NCBI RefSeq assembly: GCF_003369915.1
Contig: NC_046677.1
Coordinates: 21,966,913 to 22,030,912 of the forward strand
DNA from: Drosophila miranda
Taxonomy: Eukaryota; Arthropoda; Insecta; Diptera; Drosophilidae
Direction of reading: 5' to 3'
Length of the DNA: 64,000 nucleotides
The notes below the pieces were generated by a model. It ran no database searches, was not told the origin of the DNA, and was given only the letters and a program-made list of their open reading frames with translations. Below, one piece after another: positions 22,611 to 33,422 of the stretch (the first letter of the stretch is position 1; each line of letters opens with the position of its first letter). The position numbers and the translations under genes are program-made.

Positions 22611-23027
22611 CATGAGAGGAGTGTCTTGTCAATGGGGAGGGGTTTCGAACGAAAAATTAAAAAGGAAGTCACATTGTACTATTATTTTTTATCCCAAGAT
22701 TAAATGGGATATACTACTTCGAGTGTTTATTCTTGGGTTTACATCTTAAAACAGTTCTGGACAAGTACTCTTTCCAAAATGCTGTTTAACGATGTGAATA
22801 TTGTGGATAATACCCAATCAGGAGTGTACAAAAAAATATATAGAAATATTTTTGAAGAGAATATATCTGAAACAATTTAATTTTTCTTTTTAAAATTCTT
22901 TAAATATAAATATACAAAAAATATTCATTTTTTGTAATGGTTTTGAAAAAATTAATAAATAGTCTTTAAAAACGTGTCCTGGAAACCACCAAATTTCTTG
23001 CTATATTAACAATAAATTAATCTATAC
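22611..23027. other. AT-rich spacer, Ca-beta to DINE-1
   Basis: No coding evidence. It is AT-rich, present in A, B and in diverged form in C (about 41640-42115). Copy C has an extra 54 bp or so with a repeat of GATTAAATGGGATATACTT. Homology with C ends at the DINE-1 edge. Confidence 0.6.
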
Positions 23028-23855
23028 AAAAACGAGGTGGAACGTTGTGAGTTGCTGCGGACACCGCAACTCTACAGTTATACCCGATACTAAGTCAGTA
23101 TGGCTCTCCTGCGGCAGACGCCGCTAATATTGAACGACACGACAAAGAGTGCGTGCGAGAGAGACAGAAAATCAGTCTGAGCGTGACGTCGGGGGCTGCG
23201 TAGCCACTGCAAATTGATTTGTTCCTTTTGGCTACAAAAATGATCCGATCTGATCCAGATTCAGCAATCTGATAGATATGGTCATTATCTATGATTCTGC
23301 GTTTTTAGTTTTCTCGAATGTGCAATATTGTTGGTGCAACAGATTTTCGTCCTTTGTGGGGGCGGAAGGGGGTGGGGCGAAATTCTGAGATATACGTTTT
23401 ATAGTGAGATCTAACAGAAGTGCGGATACAAAATTTGGTTACTCTAGCCTTAATAGTCTCTGAGATTTGTGGATGCCCCAGATTTTCGTCCTTTGCGGGG
23501 GCGGAAGGGGGTGTGGCGAAATTTGGACACGAAACGGTCAAGGTCCGATATCACAGGAGTGTGGATACCAAATTTGGTTGCTCTGGCTCTTATAGGTTCT
23601 GAGATCCTTGAACTCATATTTTGCAATTGGCAAAACCGACTATGAAACCTGTGTGTTAGAGAGAGACAGAGCGAGAAAGAATGAAATTGTTTTCTTGATT
23701 CTGGCTATAATAATTATACGATCTGGTTGAGATTTTACACTCTAGAACATATAGTCATTCTCTACGATTCTGCGTTTTTGGTTTTATCGTATCTTTAAAA
23801 ATGTAGATGCCACAGATTTTCGTCCTTTGTGGGGGCGGAAGTGGGCGGGGCGAAG
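23028..23855 (-). mobile_element. DINE-1/Helentron, truncated (unit A)
   Basis: This non-autonomous rolling-circle type element is identified by the family's subterminal hairpin GCGG-ACA-CCGC region near 23058-23070 and the repeated CAGATTTTCGTCCTTTG block next to GGGGGCGGAAG (three times). It is near-identical to the reverse complement of 52361-53184, but lacks about 220 bases of that element's 5' end. It abuts Phgdh intron 3 directly, at the edge of a deletion that removed Phgdh exons 1-3. Confidence 0.8.
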
Positions 23856-23923
23856 TGCCAGCTCCGCGACTGTCGTCTGTCACGGCATTTAGGGAATGTT
23901 TAACTAAACTCCGTCGCTTTCAG

Positions 23924-24756
23924 CACTCCGGGTGGCAATTCTATTTCTGCCTGTGAGCTGACGTGCATCCTAATTGGTGCCCTGGCCAGACCCGTCGTCC
24001 CCGCCGGGCAGAGCATGAAGGAGGGTCGCTGGGACAGGAAGCTCTACAGCGGCACGGAGCTCTACGGCAAGACCCTGGCCGTCCTGGGCCTGGGCCGCAT
24101 CGGACGCGAGGTGGCCATCCGCATGAAGACGTGGGGCATGAAGGTGGGTTTCAACAAGTTCCATTTTGCCTTGGACACAATACTAATTGAAGGTGGAATG
24201 TTTTTGTAGATAATTGGCTACGATCCCATCACCACGGAGGCGGAGGCCAAGGCTGTGGGGATTCAGAAGCTCTCCCTGGAGGAGATCTGGCCACTAGCCG
24301 ACTATATAACGGTGCACACGCCTCTGATTCCAGCCACCAGAAGTGAGTAATCAACGGGGGTCCTGAAATATGTATTTATCGATGTCCCTTTCCGTCTGTC
24401 CACAGATCTCATCTCCACGGAGACTCTGGCCAAGTGCAAGAAGGGCGTCAAGGTCGTGAACGTGGCTCGGGGCGGCATCATAGATGAGCAGGCCATCATC
24501 GACGCCCTTGAGAGTGGTCAAGTGGCCGGGGCCGCCTTCGACGTGTATACCGAGGAGCCGCCCGAGGGTCACCAAGGCCCTCATCAGTCACCCGAAGGTG
24601 GTGGCCACGCCCCATTTGGGAGCCAGCACAGCGGAGGCGCAAGTGCGTGTTGCCGTCGAGGTGGCAGAGCAGTTCATCGCCCTCAATGGCACATCCCCGA
24701 AGTACACGAGCACCGCGGGCGTTATCAACAAGGAGGCCCTCGCCCATTATCAGTAG
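23924..24756 (+). pseudogene. Phgdh: Phgdh fragment A (exons 4-6, frameshifted)
   Basis: Exons 4 (23924-24143), 5 (24210-24342) and 6 (24406-24756) keep their splice sites and match the intact gene, including GLGRIGRE. The promoter, ATG and substrate-binding first part are missing. In exon 6 near 24558-24567 the codons for KSA are replaced by a shorter sequence, a net loss of five bases, so the frame shifts to [10 protein letters not shown] and the TPHLGAS catalytic His region is lost. VYP is also VYT. A decayed copy; an internal Met (24015) could only start a truncated protein. Confidence 0.9.
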
Positions 24757-27231
24757 AGCGCGGACGGCCCCAAGGAGAAATTCGAATTAATGCATTCTCA
24801 CAACATTACAACGTTCTCTTGCCAGTTTTATGAAGAGGATTGGCAGAACTCATTGTAAATACAAAACAGGAATATGAATAAACATAGCAGAACTGTTATT
24901 TCACCGCAAACAGAAGACTGTACTTTAAGCACAGCACACAAAGAGAGAGAGAGACGGTCTCGTAAGTCAATCACAAGAAGAAGAGACAGAAGCAAGGCTC
25001 ATGCTTTTTGGCAGGCTTTTTCTCAAACAGCAAGAAAGCTCAAGCTCGCTCTCTTGATTCTTGAAGAAAGCTAAGCAAGAACGAGTAAAGCCTTTGCCAG
25101 TATTCAAGCCCAAACTCTCTCTCTCTCTCTTTTGATTCAGGCTTCGTATTGGTTTACTCTTTCAAAGCTGTAACTCAGTTTAAAGCTCTCCGCCAACCAT
25201 CGATCTGCAAGGGTATCAAAAGCTTCGTTCGCCAAAGCTAGTCTCTCTCGTGCTTTCATTCGTATACAGCCAAACAGTAAGAAAATGCGAACAGACTCTT
25301 TTCTTCTTGCTCTCTCTGAATGTCTGACTGTGGGACTGCAGGCAATGGAAAAAAGAGAGTGAGAGTAAAATTTTCTGCTCGACTGTCTTTACATGTGTCT
25401 GTGTGTGTGCGTGCCTTGGGCAATTGTGAAACCCTCCAACTGTACCAACAATGACACCGGCTTACATCTACTTATCACAACACTTATGGCCGTTTAATGC
25501 TGTTTGCCGATTAAAGTAGTAAGTATTTAAGTAGTGCGACATTGAAAAAAAACTATTACCCATATATTTTTATTTATTTACTAATTTAAAAAGCTTGAAA
25601 CAAAGAGTGCGCTGTTTCAATAAGTTTATTGGGGTTTCCATTGCAACGATGATAGCTTTTTGGGCTCTGTCATTTTTTCTATTCTTTTGTTTGCAACAGA
25701 TAATTTTTTAACCAAATATGAATGCATTCTTATTTTAGCAATACATTTATATTTATATGATTTTTTGATTTATCAATGGATGCACGAATTCAGTGGATTC
25801 AGCCCTCCTAACGCCCAACCGACCGAGGGGCGCTGCCGCATGACGCATACATACAGGAATGAAAGATGTAAGACTAACATTTTAGAAAAGGGTATACAAA
25901 TAATCCTTTGTATTGGAAATAGTGCTCAGAATACGACTTCTGCTGATTACAAACTGATGCTCGGTATAGCAGCCAGCTTTTATAGTTTCATGGCAGACAG
26001 CTTTAGCTACCTCACAGAGTTTGCACCTTTAAGAGTTTAACAGTTTTTAAAAGCTGGCTACTAGTGCCACTACGTCTAATAACAACCAGGTTCTATAGTT
26101 CCCTAGCAGCCAGACCCATCATTATGAATTCTTCATGGGATTTGAGATTCAACAATCAGTCCAACCCTTTCAAGGGTACAAAACGTGCCCCTCCTTCGAA
26201 TATTTATGTCCCCGTGCCATTAGATTGAACATTGTCAAAAGTCAATTTGCGGGGAAGTTTCCTTTGGCGGACATCAGTGTTAATCGAAAAAGTTCTCATC
26301 TACTCCCTCGACCTCGGACGGGACCTCCTTTTGGCAAGCAACAAACCAGAATTGCACATAGCTAGCCCTTTCACACATAGGGGGGTAACCCCCCTGAAGA
26401 AAATTCAATTTCACAAGTTTTGTGTAAGGAACAATTAACTAATGTACCATCGGATAAGGAGTTTACTTGTGTGTCTTAGGCGGTGCCACTAACAATACAG
26501 TGTATAGAAAATATACGATATATACGACGTATACGATAGCCAAAAGTACAAGGATAGAAGCCAGAACGAAGTGACAGCAAATAATAATGAATAACCATTC
26601 ATATGTAAGGTGTGGTGCAACCCAATCTATTCCTCAGAAACCAAGAAATTTACAAGAGCCGCACAGTGGGAGTTCAACCGAAAAGAGGTGGCAAAAATCA
26701 AAGAATTTCAAGAGCTCTTTGGATAATATCTGTTAGAGAACTTTACATCTTTCAGGTGGAATAAAAAGTAAACTATATAACGTACGATTATATTTTTGGT
26801 ATGTTTTATTAGATCCATGCTTTGCTATCAATTCCCAATAAAAAAAAGCTGATCTGTTACATAAACAGTGCTAAGGAAGAGCCTATTTCCCAAACCTTAT
26901 CATTGTTGATGTGTTTTTCGACTTTGAATTGACTTTACAAAAATATGTTCCTGAATATCCCTAAAATTTTGCTTCTATATTGTCTTTGAATATTTGTTTA
27001 TGAAAGTTTCAAAGCAGGCATACAATCCCTAAGCCTATCATAGGCGGCCGAGCATCCTGCTTCAGGTGAGAAATCATTACAAGTGAGTTTTTGTGAAGGA
27101 AATCATAACGTTGTGAGAGAGCAAACGGGAAACAGTATCGAAAACGTGCTAAGGACTAAGCAAAGCCACTGCTAACAGCGCAAAAGTTTAACTGAGGGAA
27201 GAGGACTACACAGGACAATAGTATTTTACAG
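24757..27231. other. Spacer between Phgdh copy and cyclin (A)
   Basis: It contains the Phgdh poly(A) signal (AATAAA near 24878), GA- and CT-rich blocks (24940-25140), a TG-rich patch (25394-25412) and AT-rich sequence. The last 170 bases may be the cyclin leader. A 126-codon frame (25660-26040) recurs in every unit but shows no coding signature. No RNA gene seen. Confidence 0.55.
27066..27231 (+). other. Candidate 5' UTR intron of cyclin copy A
   Basis: TTCAG/GTGAGA at 27066 is a good donor and TATTTTACAG at 27231 a good acceptor one base before the ATG, giving a 166-bp intron. All units keep both sites (B 36557-36722, C 48945-49111, D 56133-56299, E 63366-63530, ends approximate). If used, the otherwise intronless coding copy would have a spliced leader. 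Confidence 0.35.
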
Positions 27232-27232
27232 A

Positions 27233-28534
27233 ATGGCGCCCGCAAAGGCAACCAGATCCAGCCGGGCCACCGTAACCAGTCAGGACGCCATGAGCGTGGC
27301 CATTAAGAAGGAAAAGGTCAAACGCTCTGCCCTGGGCAACAACTGCAATCCTAGCAATGCCAAGATCATGGCGCTGCATCAAGACAAAGAGAACTGCCAC
27401 AAGGTTTTGGAAAAAGGCAAACGCTCGAAGGCAACGCTCAATAAGAAGACCTTTTTGGGGGAGATCCCCAATCCCAACATGGACCAGATTCCATGCAGAT
27501 CCCAGGCCCAAGCCCAAGCCCAAGGAGTGGCCATCAAGCCGGTGCGTCGAATTTCCAACCAGACTGAGGACCCGTCGGGCCTGGAGGACGTCTCCACCTG
27601 CGGCGACTCCATGCGTCCCGCCGCTATTGCCTTGGCGCCTCTTCGACGCGTCCCGCGAGGTGTGGTCGACTTTGACCAGAAGAACTGGGACGACCCCTTG
27701 CAGGTCTCGCACTACTCCATGGAGATCTTCAACTATCTGAAGACACGCGAGCCGGCGTTCGCCATCGGGGACTACATGCCGCGACAGATCCACCTGACCA
27801 CGTACATGCGGGCCGTGCTGGTCGACTGGATGGTCGAGGTGCAGGAGCACTTCGGGTTCCACCACGAGGCCCTGTACTTGGCTGTGAAGATCGTGGACCT
27901 CTACTTGTGCCGCGCAGTCATCAAGAAGGAGAATCTGCAGCTCCTGGGGATCACAGCCTTCTTCATTGCCAGCAAGTACGAAGAGCGCCTGCCCCTCCGG
28001 ATCTGGGAGGTGCTGTACATTTGCGACGGGGCCTACAGCCGCGACGAGCTGGTCAAGATGGAGCTCGAAACGCTGCGCCTCATCCAGTACGACCTGGGCA
28101 TTCCCCTGTCCTACAGCTTCCTGCGTCGCTACGCCCGTTGTGCCCAGGTCAAGAGGACCACTCTGACCCTGGCTCGCTACATCCTGGAGCTGTCGCTGAT
28201 GGACTACGCCGCAATTGGGTTCAGGGACTCGCAGATGGCATCGGCCGCCCTCTACATGGCCCTGCGCATGCGCGCCGGCGCCTCACACCTGGAGCAACAG
28301 ACCTGGACCTCGACTCTGGTCCACTACACGGGCTTCCAGCTGGCGGAATTCGCCGAGATCGTGCCCGTCCTGAATGCCGGCCTCCATCGCAGGCCGCTGG
28401 ACACCATCAAGATAATACGCAACAAGTACTCGGACAAGATATTCCACGAGGTGGCCAAGGTGCCGCTGCTCACCAACCAGGAGCTGTTCCAGAACAACCT
28501 GGCCCCAAAACAAAAAAGCAGAGCCCACCACTGA
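27233..28534 (+). CDS. CycB3: Cyclin B3-like retrogene, copy A
   Basis: A 433-residue mitotic cyclin, expected to activate Cdk1 in nuclei during mitosis or meiosis. N-terminal degron region: RSALGNNCN (31-39) fits the destruction box RxxLxxxxN, and KEN lies at 52-54. B3-type core follows: DFDQKNWDDPLQVSHY near 146, YMRAVLVDWMVEVQEHFGFH around 191 (MRAVL Cdk-binding motif), SKYEERLP with the conserved Lys and Glu near 247, and a second cyclin fold to SDKIFHEVAKVPLLTNQELF. The cyclin body matches fly CycB3 closely. The coding region has no intron, and it sits beside Phgdh on Muller B, whereas D. melanogaster CycB3 is on 3R; so it is probably a retrocopy. Compared with other copies it lacks one codon (TFLGE instead of TVFLGE). 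Expression is unknown. Confidence 0.88.
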   Translation: MAPAKATRSSRATVTSQDAMSVAIKKEKVKRSALGNNCNPSNAKIMALHQDKENCHKVLEKGKRSKATLNKKTFLGEIPNPNMDQIPCRSQAQAQAQGVAIKPVRRISNQTEDPSGLEDVSTCGDSMRPAAIALAPLRRVPRGVVDFDQKNWDDPLQVSHYSMEIFNYLKTREPAFAIGDYMPRQIHLTTYMRAVLVDWMVEVQEHFGFHHEALYLAVKIVDLYLCRAVIKKENLQLLGITAFFIASKYEERLPLRIWEVLYICDGAYSRDELVKMELETLRLIQYDLGIPLSYSFLRRYARCAQVKRTTLTLARYILELSLMDYAAIGFRDSQMASAALYMALRMRAGASHLEQQTWTSTLVHYTGFQLAEFAEIVPVLNAGLHRRPLDTIKIIRNKYSDKIFHEVAKVPLLTNQELFQNNLAPKQKSRAHH

Positions 28535-29714
28535 AGAGGACACACACAATGTCCCCTGCCCCCTTCCTGTCCCTGACATATTCCCACACAAGTTTATATA
28601 TTTTTGTGATCTATTTTTATGTTGCTATTTATTTTTGATTTATTTGTATTATTGTGACTTTTGCATTAGTATTACATAAATATTATGTTCAGTTTATTAA
28701 GCCCGGTATTTGTTTTGAGTTTGGATGGGTGTCACGCCCAGAAGAAAGCGTTTCCGACCCCATAAAGAATATATATTCTTGATTAGCCAAGTCGATAAAT
28801 CTTTGTCTGTCTTTCTGGCTGTCTGTTTTGAAGGTACGAGGAGGTACCATATCTGGCAGATTGCCGAATCTGGGTCAAATCGATTTACTATTATAACAAG
28901 AATGAGGATACCAATTTTCTGTGGCTACACTTCCCCTGCCACACGCGGACTCTTTCTCTCTCTTTTTCTCACAAACTTCCTCGTGCAGTGTGCGCCCCAG
29001 AAGAGGAGCGAGAATCGTAACAACTGGTGTTGGTATGAGATTAAGGAAAGAGATAGGTGTGCAAAAATGTAAAGAATATATAGATAATTAGTTCTAAAGT
29101 TCCTAATGATGAAAATATGATAAACAGTGGTAGTTCCTCTATTTCTCTATATGTTTTATCCAGCTCTCATAACAAGACGAGCAAAATTGAGAGAAATCAT
29201 GGAGAGATCGCTCCGTCCTTGCATTAAACAACAAAAGCAATACGTTCAAAAGAGAGACAGAGAAAGAAGGAGAGAATCTCTACTGCAAAACGCAACAAAT
29301 ATTTTGTTCTACCATTTAATAAACTTATTTCGTAAGCCACCAACAACAAAAACATAAAGAATAATAGACGGCGATTCCCTTCTTTCCAGCAATTCAGTGA
29401 AATTTATGGGACAGTTTTATTTAATTCCTGACTTTCTGATGAAATAAACCAAAGCTAATATCTTAAAAGAAAAGTACTGGTGCATAAATATTTTTGCCAT
29501 TAAATGCAACTGCAAGCCACCTATCCGCATGTCCTGTCAAATGAAAACTGCTCCTGGCATATACTCGTATGCCACATCATTCACAGTTCAGAAGGCCTGG
29601 GAGAAGGGTTGTCAATCCCAGAGTCGGCCTTATTTGGATCTGCGCAAATATTAAAGCACCTGAAACGGCTGGAAACATGATTCCATGTCTGGGGCAGCAT
29701 ACCAACCAGACTCC
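28535..29714. other. Cyclin 3' flank (A)
   Basis: A T-rich 3' UTR-like stretch follows the stop (28590-28690) without a clear AATAAA in the first 150 bases. An old DINE-1-like fragment follows (28717 to about 29000), then AT-rich sequence. Short frames here recur in all units through duplication only. Confidence 0.5.
28717..29000 (+). mobile_element. Old DINE-1-like fragment (unit A)
   Basis: GTTTCCGACCCCATAAAG, then TATATATTCTTGATTAGCC and GTCTGTCTTTCTGGCTGTCTG correspond to the DINE-1 5' region at 52196-52300, but with many differences, so it is an older insertion that predates the array. Copies follow every complete cyclin: 38211, 50602 and 57788. Confidence 0.65.
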
Positions 29715-29750
29715 GGCAGGGTACAAAGAGAAGGAAGGACTCCCTTCCTC
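29715..29750 (+). repeat. 36-bp junction filler (A/B)
   Basis: Thirty-six bases beginning GGCAGGGTACAAAGAG separate the cyclin-downstream sequence (ending CAGACTCC) from the Ca-beta 3' UTR. They are found neither at the original UTR position (20228) nor at the original downstream position (51600), so they were added at the duplication junction. The identical filler at 39211 shows one founding event. Confidence 0.8.
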
Positions 29751-32142
29751 TTTCTTCCTCTACTTCTTCCGCTACCTTAGTAATGCTACAATACTAGCCT
29801 TTAACTATCGGATAGATGTACTTCCTGTACGGGCTTCTCGATAGTACGGGGCCTCTCAAGGCTGTCGGACAGAGGCCGTGGGCGAGTGGGCAGGGGGCCT
29901 TGGCCCCGTACTCCCACTAGTTTTGATGCCCACTATAAGCTATAGCAATATCTTCGATCTAGTTACCTTGCCACACCGCACCACACCATATCATGCCACA
30001 CACCTGCCAATGTACGCACAGTTCGCACCGATTGCAAGCGAACGAGCCCTGACTGGGATCGATTCCAGAGCCCACTTAGAGGTATAGCGATTTAAACTAC
30101 CAGTGCCTTAAAAAACCATCAAACCATCAGGACACACCACTCACAGACTTCCCCTGCCCTGCCCATCCATCAGTCCATCAGTTCCATATCATCTCCTCAC
30201 GCTAAAGTCGTATGCGTCAAAATTATTGTTCAAGTATTGTAGGTGTTACGAGTATATATGTAAATGTTGAAGTAAACGTTGATCTGGCCCATTCCGAACG
30301 AGCACTCCTTTTACAATTCCAACCACCAAGCAAAATTTCGTGGACCTAGCGCCAAGCACTGCATTCAAATCGATCGCCACTGCCCCAGAACCCAACCCAA
30401 AGTCCAGGACCCCAAAGGGGAGGGGTCAAAGGACAAGGGGAGCGAGGAACAAGGCAAGAATCTAGTACTTTTTTATATGTAAGAGACTACACACAAAAGG
30501 TGATATAAGTAAATTTTTGGAGAGCTACGCGGCAGAGAAAATGGGAACAAGACTTGAAGATCAGAGCAAGTGTTTCCTGGAGAACAGTGCCGCCGCCAGT
30601 TGGGAGTTGGGAGTTGGGAGTTGGGGGATGGATCGTTAGGTGTAGGCACTGGGGATGGCAGCAAAGTAAAGATTAACCTACGATACGCAAGCACTTCTTG
30701 TATAAAGTGGCAAACAAAATTGATCTATGTATTAGCTAAACTTAAATCAATGAAATATGAAATATTACTTTTTAATATTAGCATAATGTTGAGGACAAAA
30801 ACCTAGACACGATCCTCCTCGGCCAGATCGACTCCACGTGTACTTAAGAAAATATTGCACATAATTCACAGAACTGGTATTTCAATATAGATATACATAC
30901 ATCTTATATACATACATATAAAGAGATACACGCCCCCATACATGGACATATATGGAGGTGTACCGTATGTTCCAAACTATAATTAACAAAATTTAAACGG
31001 ATAAACAGATACAGAGGATCAGCCGGCATTTTGTAAGCGAAGCAAACCAGAAAAATAAAAAATATAAAACTATAAAAGAAACTATAACAAATTGTACCAG
31101 ATAATGTTCAGTGACATCTGCGAAGCGATCTTTGATGCTGAGACTTTGTCTGATCTCAAGGGAGGAGAGGGGACGCGGCTCCCGCACAAAAGAAAATCTT
31201 CGGAAACATAGCTTGCGGGATAATACAGATATTCCACTAATATTATATATATTGTATATGTAAATTCCTCTGTCTGATCGATCGGCAAAACAAAGTTCCA
31301 AAGATCGCTGCGTTATGAAAAAAACAAAAAAACAAAAACAACAACCGGTTTGCTTATAATATAGAGCAATTTTTTTTTGTAATAATCGAATCTTATTTCC
31401 AGTTAATAAAACAAAGCCCATACACACACACAAACAAACACGCAAAATTTTATAGCGAAAAAAAAATACTGAAAAATATGCCTATATAAATTATATTTAG
31501 CTGTAATAACTTCTCTACTTTTCAAGCCACTTTAATCAAAAGCAAAAACCATATTTTTTTTAGCTTAAAAAAAGGAGAAATTTCTATTTAAATTAAAACT
31601 GGAAAACAAGTTTAAACGAGGGAAGGGAGAGAAAAGTTTGACTAGAGCACGCCTGAGATTTCCCTATTCAATAATTCTTAGAAAACCAACAAAATATTAT
31701 GATTAACCAAGCGAAGACCCCACTCCAGTCCCCCCCACACACACACACACTCAGACACACGAATATCAATCCAAATCGAATCCAAAATTTATATAAAATA
31801 TTTTATACATACAAAAACTATACATATTGTAAAGAAAAAAAAAACAAACAGTAACTAAAATAAATCAACAATTTCCAAAAGTTGTATGTAAATAGTTTAT
31901 GATATTTCAAATTTGTTATCGAATTATTTAGTTTATTTATTGTACTACCCATGGCATATGGTATATGGAATACCCTGTAAGTTTCCAGCACGAAAGATCG
32001 ACAGTTCGGGCCTCGGTTTTTGTTGGTTTTGTTTTCGTTTACCTCATTCAATTGTTGTTCGGAATATGTTTTTGGAAAATACGTAGTTAAATGAAAGCTA
32101 AATTGCAAATAAAAGCAAATACAATAAAAATATTGAAACCAT
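29751..32142 (+). other. Duplicated Ca-beta 3' UTR fragment (B)
   Basis: Copy of 20228-22610 including both poly(A) signals and the UGUAAAUA motif, without the coding exons. It has no promoter of its own that I can see. Substitutions against the original are few. It would be transcribed only by read-through. Confidence 0.85.
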
Positions 32143-32557
32143 GAGAGGAGTGTCTTGTCAATGGGGAGGGGTTTTTGAACGAAAAATTAAAAAGGAAGTC
32201 ACATTGTACTATTATTTTTTATCCCAAGATTAAATGGGATATACTACTTCGAGTGTTTATTCTTGGGTTTACATCTTAAAACAGTTCTGGACAAGTACTC
32301 TTTCCAAAATGCTGTTTAACGATGTGAATATTGTGGATAATACCCAATCAGGAGTGTACAAAAAAATATATAGAAATATTTTTGAAGAGAATATATCTGA
32401 AACGATTTAATTTTTCTTTTTAAAATTCTTTAAATATAAATATACAAAAAATATTCATTTTTTGTAATGGTTTTGAAAAAATTAATAAATAGTCTTTAAA
32501 AACGTGTCCTGGAAACCACCAAATTTCTTGCTATATTAACAATAAATTAATCTATAC
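32143..32557. other. AT-rich spacer (B)
   Basis: Copy of 22611-23027. No coding evidence. Confidence 0.6.
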
Positions 32558-33354
32558 AAAAACGAGGTGGAACGTTGTGAGTTGCTGCGGACACCGCAAC
32601 TCTACAGTTATACCCGATACTAAGTCAGTATGGCTCTCCTGCGGCAGACGCCGCTAATATTGAACGACACGACAAAGAGTGCGTGCGAGAGAGACAGAAA
32701 ATCAGTCTGAGCGTGACGTCGGGGGCTGCGTAGCCACTGCAAATTGATTTGTTCCTTTTGGCTACAAAAATGATCCGATCTGATCCAGATTCAGCAATCT
32801 GAATCAGTTTTCTCGAATGTGCAATATTGTTGGTGCAACAGATTTTCGTCCTTTGTGGGGGCGGAAGGGGGTGGGGCGAAATTCTGAGATATACGTTTTA
32901 TAGTGAGATCTAACAGAAGTGCGGATACAAAATTTGGTTACTCTAGCCTTAATAGTCTCTGAGATTTGTGGATGCCCCAGATTTTCGTCCTTTGCGGGGG
33001 CGGAAGGGGGTGTGGCGAAATTTGGACACGAAACGGTCAAGGTCCGATATCACAGGAGTGTGGATACCAAATTTGGTTGCTTTGGCTCTTATAGGTTCTG
33101 AGATCCTTGAACTCATATTTTGCAATTGGCAAAACCGACTATGAAACCTGTGTGTTAGAGAGAGACAGAGCGAGAAAGAATGAAATTGTTTTCTTGATTC
33201 TGGCTATAATAATTATACGATCTGGTTGAGATTTTACACTCTAGAACATATAGTCATCCTCTACGATTCTGCGTTTTTGGTTTTATCGTATCTTTAAAAA
33301 TGTAGATGCCACAGATTTTCGTCCTTTGTGGGGGCGGAAGTGGGCGGGGCGAAG
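32558..33354 (-). mobile_element. DINE-1/Helentron, truncated (unit B)
   Basis: Same insertion and same truncation point as in unit A, so it predates the A/B duplication. It has lost about 31 bases near 32800 (after CAGCAATCTGA) relative to A. Confidence 0.8.
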
Positions 33355-33422
33355 TGCCAGCTCCGCGACTGTCGTCTGTCACGGCATTTAGGGAATGTTT
33401 AACTAAACTCCGTCGCTTTCAG

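Larger units (their letters stand above)
20228..29750 (+). repeat. Tandem unit A of the 9.5-kb array
   Basis: The unit runs from inside the Ca-beta 3' UTR through a truncated DINE-1, a broken Phgdh and a cyclin copy to a 36-bp junction filler. It aligns base for base with unit B at an offset of about 9.5 kb, with few substitutions and small indels by eye. It differs from B by an extra 31 bp or so in the DINE-1 and by a small frameshifting change in Phgdh. Confidence 0.92.

Noticed and set aside
25660-26040. 126-codon frame repeated in all units (35143, 47540, 54729, 61958)
   Set aside because: Conserved only because the units are recent duplicates; AT-rich, hydrophobic by composition, no motif, and changes between copies show no codon pattern.
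27357-27740. Arg- and Trp-rich frame inside the cyclin gene (and copies)
   Set aside because: A +1 frame shadow of the cyclin coding sequence.
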